Positions 8,331 to 17,197 are shown, counted from the stretch's first letter. The stretch is 41,368 bases of DNA from Lachnospiraceae bacterium (GCA_019423745.1 JAHZAV010000024.1:1-41368); one strand, 5' to 3'. Program-made: numbers and translations. The notes: a model not told the origin generated them from the sequence alone.

Positions 8331-9689
8331 TCAATGATCATATTGCTTCTTTGACAGGGCAGCTATATAAAACAAAACATATAGTAAGCATAAGAGAAAG
8401 ACCGCTCCCTGGCTTATGAGAAGTCCCCACAAATATCCGCGGATTCCAAAGAGTGGAATCATAAAAAAGACGCTGGCAATTCGAAAAAGCAGCCCGGATG
8501 TATTAAAGATAAAGGAAATATTGGCTTTTCCCAGTCCATTAATGATACTAAGGAGAGTACTGTTTGTGTATAGAAATGGACACATCCACGCCAGGGTTAC
8601 GATAAACTGTCCGGCCAGTTGACTGTGGAAGAGCAGATGTCCGGCCAGATTGCCAAAAAGAAGAAAGACAAAACAGCAGGCAAGACCCAGAGCGAAGCAG
8701 GAGAAAAAGACTTTCTGAATTACTTCTTTTAGCTTTTTCGTGCTTCCGGCAGCTTGTATTTCGGCAACTGTGGGAAGCAGCATCGTAGAAATGGACGCGG
8801 TAATCGCTGAAGGAAATAGAATACAAGGAAGTGCCATACCGGTCAGAACTCCATAAATACTAAGAGAATCGCTGACAGAAAATCCAAACATCTGAAGCCG
8901 TGAGGGGATAGAAATAGCTTCGGTACTTTGCAGAATATTTAAAAGCACACGATTTCCGGTTAGTGGAAGAGAGGTCTGTAAAATTTCCTGTATGCTGATC
9001 TTCCATTTTCCAGATGCTGCGGCAGGTTTTGTAAAGTATTTGAAAAAGTGTTGCTTTTCTTCTTTTTGAAAAGCACGAATAGAAAAAAGGGAAGAAAATA
9101 TTTCTCCAAGAACCAATCCGACAGCAGCAAGGGAAATGCTGACTGACAAAGAGCGTTCCATAAAAAAACGATACATGAAAAATACGGAGCTTACCCGGGC
9201 GACTTGTTCAATGAGTTGTGAAACGGCAGGTATTCTTGTTTTTTTTAATCCAATATAGTACCCACATATACAGCTATGTATGGCTGCAAAGGGAATTGAA
9301 TAGGAGACGATAGTAAGCAGGGGGGCGCACCTGGGATCTCCGAGAAAAGAAGAAGCAATAAAATTTGCTTCTTTTTGCAAGAAAAGCATCAGGATGCAGG
9401 ATGGGAGAAGTGATAAGAAAAGGCCGCAATATAAATAAGAAGCGGTTCTTTTTTTATCCCCCAAAGAAGAGCTTGTAGCCACATTTCTTGCAACAGCGGT
9501 TTCAATACCGGCGCAGCACAAGGAAAAACACAATGCATAGACGGGAAAAATCAGCTGGTAAAGTCCTACATTTTCTTCACCAAAAGACTGGCTGAGGAAG
9601 ATTCGGTAAAAGAAGCCGATAAAGCGGGTAGAAAATCCGGTTAATGTAAGAATAAATGCACCTTTTATAATGGTATGTTTTTGGTTCAT
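8331..9689 (-). CDS. SpoVB-like MOP superfamily lipid/polysaccharide flippase
   Basis: A 452-residue polytopic membrane protein of the MATE-like MOP superfamily, with about 12-14 helices. The N-terminus KGAFILTLTGFSTRFIGFFY matches the stage V sporulation protein B/oligosaccharide flippase group, which moves lipid-linked wall precursors. The minus-strand ATG (9687-9689) has GGGAG about nine bases upstream. It diverges from iscR across 129 bases and converges on the ClC gene 20 bases away, where only a weak 6-base hairpin (8317-8334) is present. Whether it acts in sporulation or elsewhere in wall building cannot be told here. Confidence 0.85.
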   Translation of the reverse strand: MNQKHTIIKGAFILTLTGFSTRFIGFFYRIFLSQSFGEENVGLYQLIFPVYALCFSLCCAGIETAVARNVATSSSLGDKKRTASYLYCGLFLSLLPSCILMLFLQKEANFIASSFLGDPRCAPLLTIVSYSIPFAAIHSCICGYYIGLKKTRIPAVSQLIEQVARVSSVFFMYRFFMERSLSVSISLAAVGLVLGEIFSSLFSIRAFQKEEKQHFFKYFTKPAAASGKWKISIQEILQTSLPLTGNRVLLNILQSTEAISIPSRLQMFGFSVSDSLSIYGVLTGMALPCILFPSAITASISTMLLPTVAEIQAAGSTKKLKEVIQKVFFSCFALGLACCFVFLLFGNLAGHLLFHSQLAGQFIVTLAWMCPFLYTNSTLLSIINGLGKANISFIFNTSGLLFRIASVFFMIPLFGIRGYLWGLLISQGAVFLLCLLYVLFYIAALSKKQYDH

Positions 9690-9735
9690 AGTGAACTCCC
9701 AAATGGCCTTATTACAGCATATTCAGATTTTCTCC

Positions 9736-9764
9736 TTGACAGAACAATAAGCCAGTGATATTCT
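9736..9764 (+). promoter_or_regulatory. Strong promoter of the iscR-nifS-nifU-mnmA operon
   Basis: Consensus TTGACA (9736-9741), a 17-base spacer and TATTCT (9759-9764) with an extended TGA just before it. The start site would be near 9771, directly in front of the palindromic operator candidate. Confidence 0.8.
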
Positions 9765-9774
9765 ACTGATAGAA

Positions 9775-9798
9775 AATCCAAGTAAATTACTAGGGATT
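9775..9798. promoter_or_regulatory. Candidate IscR/Rrf2 operator
   Basis: Near-perfect palindrome just after the predicted start site. Left arm AATCCAAGTAA (9775-9785), centre A (9786), right arm TTACTAGGGATT (9787-9798). The core AGTAA/TTACT is exact and the flanks CC/GG also pair. Its place over the first transcribed bases fits autorepression by the adjacent Rrf2 protein; binding is inferred. Confidence 0.55.
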
Positions 9799-9818
9799 AA
9801 AAGGAAGAAGGTGGGAAA

Positions 9819-10280
9819 ATGAAGCTGTCGACGAAAGGAAGATACGGACTTAGAGCACTTATCGACTTGGCCAGGTATAGTGAAGAAGAGCCTGTTCCTA
9901 TAAGTAGTATTGCGGCAAGACAGGATATTTCTGAAGGCTATCTGGAACAGCTGATGGCGCTTATGAAAAAGGCAGGTCTTGTAAGAAGCATTCGGGGTGC
10001 TGCCGGAGGATATGTACTGGCAAAGTCTGCAGAAGACATTTCTGTTGGAGATGTGCTTCGTTCCTTGGAGGGAAAACTAGAGCCAGCCGAATGTGCCGCC
10101 TTTGATTCAGAAAAAGGCTGCAAAGCTTCTGCAAATTGCGTTACGAAGTATGTCTGGCAGAAAATAAATGACAGTATTAATCATACAGTAGATGAAATTA
10201 AACTGGATGAGTTGGTAGAAGAAAGCAAGATTCTTGGTGAGAGTGGAGAAAATCTAGAAAAAGCTTGCAGCAGAAAATAG
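9819..10280 (+). CDS. iscR: Rrf2 family transcriptional regulator (IscR-like)
   Basis: Fe-S-sensing winged-helix repressor of the downstream cluster-assembly genes. It has 153 residues, beginning MKLSTKGRYGLRALIDLA, the Rrf2 hallmark. The DNA-binding helix region ISEGYLEQLMALMKKAGLV is at about 37-55 and the wing SIRGAAGGYVLAK at 57-69. Three cysteines at 92, 101 and 107 match the cluster-ligand trio of IscR. It is first in an operon with nifS, nifU and mnmA, 29 bases before nifS, and a palindrome lies between its promoter and its ATG. A CymR-type cysteine regulator is the alternative, but the three cysteines favour IscR. Confidence 0.92.
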   Translation: MKLSTKGRYGLRALIDLARYSEEEPVPISSIAARQDISEGYLEQLMALMKKAGLVRSIRGAAGGYVLAKSAEDISVGDVLRSLEGKLEPAECAAFDSEKGCKASANCVTKYVWQKINDSINHTVDEIKLDELVEESKILGESGENLEKACSRK

Positions 10281-10309
10281 AAGAAGATGACGGAAGATAG
10301 GAGGAAGAA

Positions 10310-11491
10310 ATGGAAAAACTGATTTATTTAGATAATGCGGCAACAACAAAAACAGCGCCTGAGGTAGTGGAGGCTATGCTTCCTTATTTTACAGAAAACT
10401 ATGGAAATCCTTCCAGTGTGTATAGCTTTGCTTCTAAAAATAAGGAGGCTGTAACACGACAAAGAGAGATTATTGCAGAGGCATTGGGAGCTAAGAGTAA
10501 TGAAATTTATTTTACAGCCGGTGGCTCTGAATCTGATAACTGGGCATTAAAAGCAACAGCAGAAGCTTATGAAAATAAAGGAAAACATATTATTACTACA
10601 AAGATAGAACATCATGCCATTCTTCATACGGCAGAATATTTGGAGAGAAGAGGGTTCGAGGTAACATATCTGGATGTAGATGAAAATGGAACCATACGTC
10701 TGGAAGACCTTAAAAAAGCGATTCGTCCGGATACAATTCTTATTTCTGTTATGTTTGCAAATAATGAAATCGGAACGATTGAACCTATTAAAGAAATCGG
10801 GCAGATTGCCAGAGAGCATAAGATTTTGTTTCATACAGATGCAGTACAGGCTTTTGGGCAGGTTCCCATCAATGTAGATGAATGTTGCATTGATATGTTA
10901 AGCGCCAGCGGTCATAAGCTGAATGGACCAAAGGGAATCGGATTTCTTTATATACGAAAGGGTGTTAAGATTCGCTCTTTTATTCACGGGGGTGGACAAG
11001 AAAGAAAACGCCGTGCCGGAACCGAAAATGTGCCAGGTATTATTGGCATTGGAAAAGCGGTAGAAAGAGCAGTAAATACGATGGCTCAAAGAGCAGAGAA
11101 AGAAGCAGAACTTCGTGATTATATGATCAGGCGTGTTTTGGACGAAATTCCATATACCCGACTTAATGGGGATTCAACAAAGCGCCTTCCAAACAATGCT
11201 AATTTTAGTTTTCAATTTATTGAAGGGGAATCTCTTTTGATTATGCTGGATATGAAAGGAATATGTGCTTCCAGCGGTTCTGCCTGCACATCGGGTTCTT
11301 TAGACCCATCTCATGTGCTTTTGGCAATTGGTCTGCCTCATGAGATTGCCCACGGTTCTCTTAGACTGACTTTAAGTGATGAGACCACCAAGGAAGAGAT
11401 AGACTACGTTGTAGATACTTTGAAGGAAATTGTATCCAGATTAAGGGATATGTCTCCTTTGTATGAAGATTTTATGAAGAAAAACAGATAA
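10310..11491 (+). CDS. nifS: Cysteine desulfurase NifS
   Basis: PLP enzyme that takes sulfur from cysteine as an enzyme persulfide and hands it to the NifU scaffold and to MnmA. The 393-residue protein has the PLP lysine Lys203 in SASGHKLNGPKG, the cofactor-binding GGSESDN (71-77), His-rich KIEHHAIL (98-105), and the catalytic Cys326 in the long mobile loop SSGSACTSGSLDPSHVL. That loop marks the group I (NifS/IscS) type. AGGAGG lies eight bases before the ATG, and nifU follows after 18 bases. Confidence 0.97.
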   Translation: MEKLIYLDNAATTKTAPEVVEAMLPYFTENYGNPSSVYSFASKNKEAVTRQREIIAEALGAKSNEIYFTAGGSESDNWALKATAEAYENKGKHIITTKIEHHAILHTAEYLERRGFEVTYLDVDENGTIRLEDLKKAIRPDTILISVMFANNEIGTIEPIKEIGQIAREHKILFHTDAVQAFGQVPINVDECCIDMLSASGHKLNGPKGIGFLYIRKGVKIRSFIHGGGQERKRRAGTENVPGIIGIGKAVERAVNTMAQRAEKEAELRDYMIRRVLDEIPYTRLNGDSTKRLPNNANFSFQFIEGESLLIMLDMKGICASSGSACTSGSLDPSHVLLAIGLPHEIAHGSLRLTLSDETTKEEIDYVVDTLKEIVSRLRDMSPLYEDFMKKNR

Positions 11492-11509
11492 AGCCAGGAG
11501 GAAAGAAAT

Positions 11510-11953
11510 ATGTATACAGAAAAAGTAATGGATCATTTTCAGCATCCAAGAAATATGGGAGAAATTGAGAATGCCAGTGGTGTTGGAACAGTTGGCAACG
11601 CAAAGTGTGGAGATATTATGAGAATTTATCTGGATATTGATGAAAATCAAATTATTCAGGATGTGAAGTTTAAGACATTTGGATGCGGGGCGGCCGTTGC
11701 TACAAGCAGTATGGCTACAGAGCTGGTAAAAGGGAAAAATATCCGGGAAGCTATGGAAGTGACCAATAAGGCGGTTATGGAAGCTTTGGATGGTCTTCCA
11801 CCGGTGAAGGTACATTGCTCTCTGTTAGCGGAGGAGGCAATTCATGCAGCACTTTGGGATTATGCAGAAAAAAATGGCATAAAAATAGAGGGCCTCGAGA
11901 AACCAAAATCCGATATCCATGAGGGTGAGGAAGAGGAAGAAGAAGAATACTAG
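11510..11953 (+). CDS. nifU: Fe-S cluster assembly scaffold NifU (IscU-like)
   Basis: Scaffold on which the nascent 2Fe-2S or 4Fe-4S cluster is built before transfer. It contains only the N-terminal IscU-type domain (147 residues), as in the clostridial NifU family. The ligands are Cys33 and Asp35 (NAKCGD), Cys59 (FGCGAA) and Cys103 (VHCSLLAEEAI). The C-terminus ends in a run of acidic residues (EGEEEEEEEY) after the folded domain; its role is unknown. AGGAGG precedes the ATG. mnmA begins 18 bases downstream. Confidence 0.96.
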   Translation: MYTEKVMDHFQHPRNMGEIENASGVGTVGNAKCGDIMRIYLDIDENQIIQDVKFKTFGCGAAVATSSMATELVKGKNIREAMEVTNKAVMEALDGLPPVKVHCSLLAEEAIHAALWDYAEKNGIKIEGLEKPKSDIHEGEEEEEEEY

Positions 11954-11971
11954 GCCAAAGAAAGGGCGAAA

Positions 11972-13057
11972 ATGGAAAAAAAGAGGGTTGTAGTAGGAAT
12001 GTCTGGAGGAGTGGATTCCTCTGTGGCAGCCTGGCTTTTAAAGGAACAAGGATATGACGTGATTGGTGTCACAATGCAGATCTGGCAGGATGAAGAAGAA
12101 AAAATTCAGGAAGAAAACGGAGGCTGCTGTGGACTTTCAGCTGTGGAGGATGCCAGACGAGTGGCGGCCAGATTGGATATTCCTTATTACGTCATGAATT
12201 TTAAAAGAGAATTTAAAGAAAGTGTAATTGATTATTTTATAGATGAGTATATTGGTGGAAGAACACCCAACCCGTGTATTGCATGTAATCGATATGTAAA
12301 ATGGGAGTCGCTCCTGAAAAGAAGTATGGATATTGGTGCGGATTACATTGCTACAGGGCATTATGCCAGAGTGGAACAACTACCTAACGGTCGGTATGCG
12401 GTGCGTACTTCGGCTACTGGAAAAAAGGATCAGACATATGCCCTTTATAACCTGACCCAGGATCAGCTCAGGAGAACTTTGATGCCGGTAGGAGGATATA
12501 CAAAGGAAGAAATTAGAGAAATCGCAGCAAAGATGGATCTTCCGGTGGCACATAAACCAGACAGTCAGGATATATGTTTTGTGCCGGACGGTGATTATGC
12601 TTCTTTTATTGAGAAAACGACAGATTGTAAATTTCCGCAAGGAAATTTTGTTTTGACAGATGGAACGGTAGTGGGACGTCATAATGGAATCATTCATTAT
12701 ACAGTAGGACAAAGGAAGGGATTAGGTATTGCCATGGGTTATCCGGTCTTTGTGCTTGCTATCCGCCCGGAAACGAATGAAGTTGTACTGGGGAAAGTAG
12801 AGGAGTCTCTTTCCAGATACGTGAGAGCAAACCATATTAATTTTATGGCGATGGAAGATTTGAAAGAGCCAAAAAGAGTTTGGGCAAAGATACGATATAA
12901 TCATAAAGGGGCCTGGTGTATTGCGGAAAGGACCGGGGAAGATGAGATTCTGTGTACCTTTGATGAACCTATTCGGGCTGCAGCTCCTGGACAGGCGGTG
13001 GTACTTTATGATGGAGAATATGTTCTGGGAGGCGGGACAATTATAAATAATCAATAA
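11972..13057 (+). CDS. mnmA: tRNA-uridine 2-sulfurtransferase
   Basis: Thiolates U34 of Lys, Glu and Gln tRNAs using ATP and sulfur from a desulfurase. In 361 residues it shows the PP-loop SGGVDSS (11-17), the catalytic cysteine pair Cys105 (TPNPCIACN) and Cys202 (SQDICF), and GHYAR at 129-133. A Cys-Cys at 52-53 and a second cysteine at 102 are also present. Its place right behind nifS-nifU makes NifS the likely sulfur donor. The ribosome site is weak (AAAGGG), so translation may depend on coupling to nifU. Confidence 0.96.
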   Translation: MEKKRVVVGMSGGVDSSVAAWLLKEQGYDVIGVTMQIWQDEEEKIQEENGGCCGLSAVEDARRVAARLDIPYYVMNFKREFKESVIDYFIDEYIGGRTPNPCIACNRYVKWESLLKRSMDIGADYIATGHYARVEQLPNGRYAVRTSATGKKDQTYALYNLTQDQLRRTLMPVGGYTKEEIREIAAKMDLPVAHKPDSQDICFVPDGDYASFIEKTTDCKFPQGNFVLTDGTVVGRHNGIIHYTVGQRKGLGIAMGYPVFVLAIRPETNEVVLGKVEESLSRYVRANHINFMAMEDLKEPKRVWAKIRYNHKGAWCIAERTGEDEILCTFDEPIRAAAPGQAVVLYDGEYVLGGGTIINNQ

Positions 13058-13077
13058 TTAAGTAAGGATGTGAAAAA

Positions 13078-13881
13078 ATGAGGGCAGACGTGCACATGCA
13101 TACTTCTTTTTCTCATGATTCCGAGAGTACTCCGGAAGAAATGATACAGGCAGCCATAAAAAAAGGGCTGAAGATGATTTGTTTTACAGATCATTATGAT
13201 AAAGATTATCTAGGATGGGGAGAAGAAAGCATTTTTGATGTGAAGGAGTATTTTAAAGTGCTTGAGCCTCTTAGGGAAAAATATAAAGATCAGCTGGATG
13301 TTCGTATAGGTGTGGAACTTGGAATGCAGCCTCACCTGGGATCAGTGTTTACAGAGTTGACAGAAAAAAATCCCTTCGATTTTGTTATAGGTTCGCTTCA
13401 TGTGATTGATGGAGAAGATCCGGCTCTTGGCACACTTTTTGATGGGAAAAGCGATGAAGAAGTATATCGCAGAGCTTTTGTGGAAATGCTGGAAGATATA
13501 CGTTGTATCCCTGATTTTGATGTACTGGGACATATTGATTACGTCGTCCGATATGGGAAAAAAAAGGCGGAAGAGTATTCTTACCGAAAATATGCAGACG
13601 AAATTGATGAAATTTTAAAGGCTGTTATTGATAAGGGAAAAGGAATAGAACTTAATATGGCCGGGTTGAAGTATGGGCTTCCATTTGCGCATCCCCATCC
13701 GGATATTTTGAAGCGTTACAGGGAACTTGGTGGAGAAATTATTACGGTGGGTGCAGACGGACACTGCCCAGCACATATTGCCTATGACTTCCATAAGGCA
13801 GACGATATTTTAAAATCATGCGGTTTTCGCTATTATACGGAATTTAAGGCGAGAAAGCCTGTTTTTAAAGTACTTACATAA
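13078..13881 (+). CDS. PHP-domain phosphatase, histidinol-phosphatase (HisJ) family
   Basis: A 267-residue metal-dependent phosphoesterase of the PHP superfamily. The metal ligands are visible in order: DVHMHTSFSHDS (His6, His8), FTDHYD (His39), GVELGMQ, GSLHVID and the C-terminal GADGHCP. The family includes histidinol-phosphate phosphatase, but no other his gene is nearby, so the substrate is uncertain. AAGGA lies before the ATG, 20 bases after mnmA, so it is probably the last gene of the Fe-S operon. No clear terminator follows. Confidence 0.85.
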   Translation: MRADVHMHTSFSHDSESTPEEMIQAAIKKGLKMICFTDHYDKDYLGWGEESIFDVKEYFKVLEPLREKYKDQLDVRIGVELGMQPHLGSVFTELTEKNPFDFVIGSLHVIDGEDPALGTLFDGKSDEEVYRRAFVEMLEDIRCIPDFDVLGHIDYVVRYGKKKAEEYSYRKYADEIDEILKAVIDKGKGIELNMAGLKYGLPFAHPHPDILKRYRELGGEIITVGADGHCPAHIAYDFHKADDILKSCGFRYYTEFKARKPVFKVLT

Positions 13882-13896
13882 AATTGGAAAAGGCTC

Positions 13897-13925
13897 TTGA
13901 ATTTTTGTATGAGATTTAGTAAAAT
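13897..13925 (+). promoter_or_regulatory. Promoter of gap
   Basis: TTGAAT (13897-13902), 17-base spacer, TAAAAT (13920-13925). The start would be near 13932, giving an 80-base leader that begins with a hairpin (13941-13963). Confidence 0.7.
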
Positions 13926-13940
13926 TATTAATGGTTGATG

Positions 13941-13963
13941 GTTCTTTAACGAAGTTAAGGAGC
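13941..13963 (+). promoter_or_regulatory. 5' leader hairpin of gap mRNA
   Basis: GTTCTTTAAC (13941-13950) pairs fully, with two G-U pairs, to GTTAAGGAGC (13954-13963) around a GAA loop. It begins about ten bases after the predicted start site and has no T-tract. A 5' stabilising stem-loop is the simplest reading. Confidence 0.5.
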
Positions 13964-14011
13964 AAAAATAAAAGCTGTGAAACAGTGAATAGACTTTAGG
14001 AGGAATTAATC

Positions 14012-15025
14012 ATGGCAGTAAAAGTAGCAATCAATGGTTTTGGACGTATTGGACGTCTTGCTTTCAGACAGATGTTTGGAGCTGAAGGGTATGAAGTAGT
14101 TGCAATCAATGACCTGACAAGCCCCAAAATGTTGGCTCACCTGTTGAAATATGACTCTTCACAGGGAAAATATGCTCTGGCTGATAAGGTAGAAGCTACA
14201 GATGATTCTATCATTGTCGATGGAAAAGAGATTAAAATCTACGCAAAAGCAAATGCAGAAGAGCTTCCGTGGGGAGAAATTGGAGTAGACGTTGTTCTGG
14301 AATGTACAGGCTTCTATACATCTAAAGATAAAGCATCTGCTCATATTAAAGCAGGAGCTAGAAAGGTTGTTATTTCTGCACCAGCAGGAAACGATCTGCC
14401 GACTATCGTATATAATGTAAACCATGAGACACTGAAACCGGAAGATACAGTTATTTCTGCAGCTTCCTGTACAACAAACTGTCTCGCACCGATGGCTAAA
14501 GCTCTGAATGATCTTGCACCGATCAAATCCGGTATTATGTGTACAATTCATGCTTACACAGGCGATCAGATGACTTTGGACGGACCGCAGAGAAAAGGTG
14601 ATTTGAGAAGATCACGTGCAGCTGCTTGCAACATCGTTCCTAACAGTACAGGTGCTGCAAAAGCAATCGGACTTGTTATTCCTGAACTGAACGGAAAACT
14701 TATCGGAGCTGCACAGAGAGTTCCAACTCCTACAGGATCCACAACAATTCTGACAGCAGTTGTAGAAGGAAATGTAACAGTTGATCAGATCAACGCTGCA
14801 ATGAAGGCTGCTCAGACAGAGTCCTTTGGATATAATACAGATGAGATCGTATCCAGCGATATCGTAGGAATGAGATATGGTTCTCTGTTCGATGCAACAC
14901 AGACAATGGTACTTCCGTTAGAGAATGGAACAACAGAAGTACAGGTTGTTTCTTGGTATGACAATGAGAATTCATACACAAGCCAGATGGTAAGAACAAT
15001 CAAATACTTCTCTGAATTAGCATAA
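14012..15025 (+). CDS. gap: Glyceraldehyde-3-phosphate dehydrogenase, type I
   Basis: Oxidises and phosphorylates glyceraldehyde-3-phosphate with NAD, the first energy-yielding step of lower glycolysis. It has 337 residues, with NGFGRIGR at 8-15, Asp34 (which favours NAD over NADP), catalytic Cys153 in SAASCTTNCLAP, and the partner His in CTIHAYTGDQ. TAGGAGG precedes the ATG. The gene has its own promoter and leader hairpin and is closed by a 15-base-pair terminator, so it is likely expressed largely as a single-gene transcript. Its codons are strongly biased (AGA, GGA, repeated ACA and GCA), as expected of a very abundant protein. Confidence 0.98.
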   Translation: MAVKVAINGFGRIGRLAFRQMFGAEGYEVVAINDLTSPKMLAHLLKYDSSQGKYALADKVEATDDSIIVDGKEIKIYAKANAEELPWGEIGVDVVLECTGFYTSKDKASAHIKAGARKVVISAPAGNDLPTIVYNVNHETLKPEDTVISAASCTTNCLAPMAKALNDLAPIKSGIMCTIHAYTGDQMTLDGPQRKGDLRRSRAAACNIVPNSTGAAKAIGLVIPELNGKLIGAAQRVPTPTGSTTILTAVVEGNVTVDQINAAMKAAQTESFGYNTDEIVSSDIVGMRYGSLFDATQTMVLPLENGTTEVQVVSWYDNENSYTSQMVRTIKYFSELA

Positions 15026-15034
15026 TTAAGACTC

Positions 15035-15071
15035 AAAACGGGTCCGGTCTTATTGGACCGGACCCGTTTTT
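15035..15071 (+). terminator. Strong rho-independent terminator after gap
   Basis: Perfect 15-base stem: arm 15035-15049 (core ACGGGTCCGGTC) and arm 15056-15070 (core GACCGGACCCGT), loop TTATTG, then a T-run. Confidence 0.95.
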
Positions 15072-15141
15072 GACATTAGAGGAGAAATTTGGCTTTTGTC
15101 AAATATGTCAAGAGCATCGGAAAATGAAAGGAGGCACTTAT

Positions 15142-16335
15142 ATGCTTAATAAAAAATCAGTAGATGATATTAATGTAAAAGGAAAGAAAGTCCTTGTAAG
15201 ATGTGATTTTAATGTACCGCTCATTGATGGGAAGATTACAGACGAGAATCGACTTGTTGCAGCACTTCCTACAATTAAAAAACTGATCGGTGATGGTGGA
15301 AAGGTTATTCTTTGCTCTCATTTAGGAAAACCAAAGGGACAGGCAGTTCCAGAGCTGTCTCTTGCACCGGTTGCAGCACGTCTGTCAGAGCTTCTTGGTC
15401 AGGAAGTGAAATTTGCAGCAGATCCAGAAGTTGTGGGACCAAATGCTAAAGCAGCCGTAGAAGCTATGCAGGATGGAGATGTAGTCCTTTTGGAAAATAC
15501 TCGCTATAGAGCAGAAGAGACAAAAAATGAGGATGCATTTTCCAAAGAGCTTGCTTCTCTGTGCGACGTATTTGTAAATGATGCTTTTGGTACCGCTCAC
15601 AGAGCACATTGTTCTAATGTTGGTGTGACAAAATATGTGGATACTGCAGTAGTTGGATATCTGATGCAAAAAGAAATAGATTTCCTTGGAAATGCAGTTA
15701 ATAATCCGGAAAGACCGTTCGTTGCAATTTTAGGAGGAGCAAAAGTTTCCAGTAAGATTTCTGTTATCGAAAATCTGATTGATAAAGTAGATGTATTAAT
15801 TATTGGTGGCGGAATGGCTTATACTTTTGCAAAATCCAAAGGTGGTAAGATTGGAACATCTCTTTGTGAAGATGATTATCTTGAATATGCAGAAAATATG
15901 ATGAAAAAGGCAGAGGAAAAAGGAGTAAGACTGCTTCTCCCTGTTGATAATCGTATTGGCGATGAATTTTCAAACGATGCAAACATTCAGGTTGTGACCT
16001 CTGGAGAAATTCCGGATGGATGGGAAGGAATGGATATCGGACCGGAGACAGAGAAGATTTTTGCAGATGCAGTGAAGGATGCAAAGACAGTTGTATGGAA
16101 CGGACCAATGGGATGTTTTGAAATGCCAAACTTTGCTCATGGAACAGAGGCAGTTGCAAAAGCACTTGCAGAAACAGATGCTGTAACAATTATTGGTGGT
16201 GGAGATTCTGCAGCAGCTGTTAATCAGCTGGGATATGGAGATAAAATGACACATATTTCCACAGGCGGTGGAGCATCACTGGAATTTTTGGAAGGAAAAG
16301 AACTTCCAGGTGTAGCAGCGGCTAACGATAAATAA
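15142..16335 (+). CDS. pgk: Phosphoglycerate kinase
   Basis: Transfers phosphate from 1,3-bisphosphoglycerate to ADP. The 397-residue monomer has VLVRCDFNVPL near residue 20, the substrate-binding LCSHLGKPKG, GGAKVSSKI, and the nucleotide-site GGGDSAAAV near the C-terminus. I start at ATG 15142 because AAAGGAGG (15127-15134) is seven bases upstream. The longer TTG-initiated frame would begin in the gap terminator. No convincing promoter is seen between the terminator and the start, so transcription may come from partial read-through. tpiA follows after 61 bases. Confidence 0.97.
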   Translation: MLNKKSVDDINVKGKKVLVRCDFNVPLIDGKITDENRLVAALPTIKKLIGDGGKVILCSHLGKPKGQAVPELSLAPVAARLSELLGQEVKFAADPEVVGPNAKAAVEAMQDGDVVLLENTRYRAEETKNEDAFSKELASLCDVFVNDAFGTAHRAHCSNVGVTKYVDTAVVGYLMQKEIDFLGNAVNNPERPFVAILGGAKVSSKISVIENLIDKVDVLIIGGGMAYTFAKSKGGKIGTSLCEDDYLEYAENMMKKAEEKGVRLLLPVDNRIGDEFSNDANIQVVTSGEIPDGWEGMDIGPETEKIFADAVKDAKTVVWNGPMGCFEMPNFAHGTEAVAKALAETDAVTIIGGGDSAAAVNQLGYGDKMTHISTGGGASLEFLEGKELPGVAAANDK

Positions 16336-16396
16336 GGTGTGTGTCCTTCTTAGATGAAAATCTACTTGAAAAATATTCGAAGAAAGAGTGAAAAAA

Positions 16397-17146
16397 ATGG
16401 CAAGAAGAAAGATTATAGCAGGAAACTGGAAAATGAATAAAACACCAAGCGAGGCAGTTGCTTTGGTGGAAGAATTAAAACCTTTAGTAGCAACAGAAGA
16501 TGCGGATGTAGTATTTTGTGTTCCGGCAATTGATATTATACCGGTTGTAGAAGCTTGCAAAGGAACGAATATTCAGGTTGGAGCAGAAAACATGTATTAC
16601 GAGGAAAGCGGAGCATATACAGGAGAAATTTCTCCGGCAATGCTTACAGATGCTGGTGTAAAATATGTTGTTCTGGGACATTCCGAGAGAAGAGATTACT
16701 TTGGTGAAACAAGCGAAGATGTTAATAAGAAAATGCTGAAAGCTTTTGAGCATGGTATTACTCCTATTATGTGCTGTGGAGAGTCTCTGGAACAGAGAGA
16801 GCAGGGAGTTACTATGGATTTCATCCGTCAGCAGGTTAAAGTTGGATTCTTGGGAGTGACAGCAGATCAGGCGAAAACAGCTGTTATAGCATATGAGCCT
16901 ATCTGGGCGATTGGTACAGGAAAAACAGCTACAACAGAGCAGGCAGAGGAAGTATGTGCTGGAATTCGTGCATGTATTGCAGAAATCTATGATGAGGCAA
17001 CAGCAGAGGCTATCCGCATTCAGTATGGTGGTTCTGTTAATGCAGGAAATGCTGCAGAGTTATTTGCACAGGCTGACATTGACGGAGGCCTTGTTGGAGG
17101 CGCTTCTTTGAAGGCGGACTTCGGAAAGATCGTAAATTATAAGTAA
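16397..17146 (+). CDS. tpiA: Triose-phosphate isomerase
   Basis: Interconverts dihydroxyacetone phosphate and glyceraldehyde-3-phosphate. The 249-residue barrel shows IAGNWKMNKT with catalytic Lys12, VVLGHSERR with the electrophilic His, AYEPIWAIGTGKTA with the base Glu, and the phosphate loops RIQYGGSVN and GGLVGGASL. ATG 16397 gives the standard MARRKIIAGNWK start. A GTG three codons upstream (16388) is less likely because AAAGAG serves the ATG better. The segment before it holds a small TAGAT-GAAA-ATCTA hairpin. Confidence 0.97.
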   Translation: MARRKIIAGNWKMNKTPSEAVALVEELKPLVATEDADVVFCVPAIDIIPVVEACKGTNIQVGAENMYYEESGAYTGEISPAMLTDAGVKYVVLGHSERRDYFGETSEDVNKKMLKAFEHGITPIMCCGESLEQREQGVTMDFIRQQVKVGFLGVTADQAKTAVIAYEPIWAIGTGKTATTEQAEEVCAGIRACIAEIYDEATAEAIRIQYGGSVNAGNAAELFAQADIDGGLVGGASLKADFGKIVNYK

Positions 17147-17161
17147 AAAACTATGATTGGA

Positions 17162-17197
17162 CCGCAGGGGCTTGAAAGACAGTTCCTGCGGGCTTTT
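17162..17197 (+). terminator. Terminator or attenuator after tpiA
   Basis: CCGCAGGGGC (17162-17171) pairs with GTTCCTGCGG (17182-17191) in a 10-base stem with two G-U pairs, followed by GCTTTT. The short T-run suggests incomplete termination before the esterase gene. Confidence 0.6.

Noticed and set aside
8317..8334. Terminator between the ClC gene and the flippase gene
   Set aside because: Only a TTGAAA/TTTCAA hairpin without GC pairs or T-run; too weak to call.
15070..15098. pgk promoter beginning with TTGACA at the gap terminator T-run
   Set aside because: The -35 is perfect but no acceptable -10 lies 16-19 bases downstream (CTTTTG or TTTTGT), so a promoter is not claimed.
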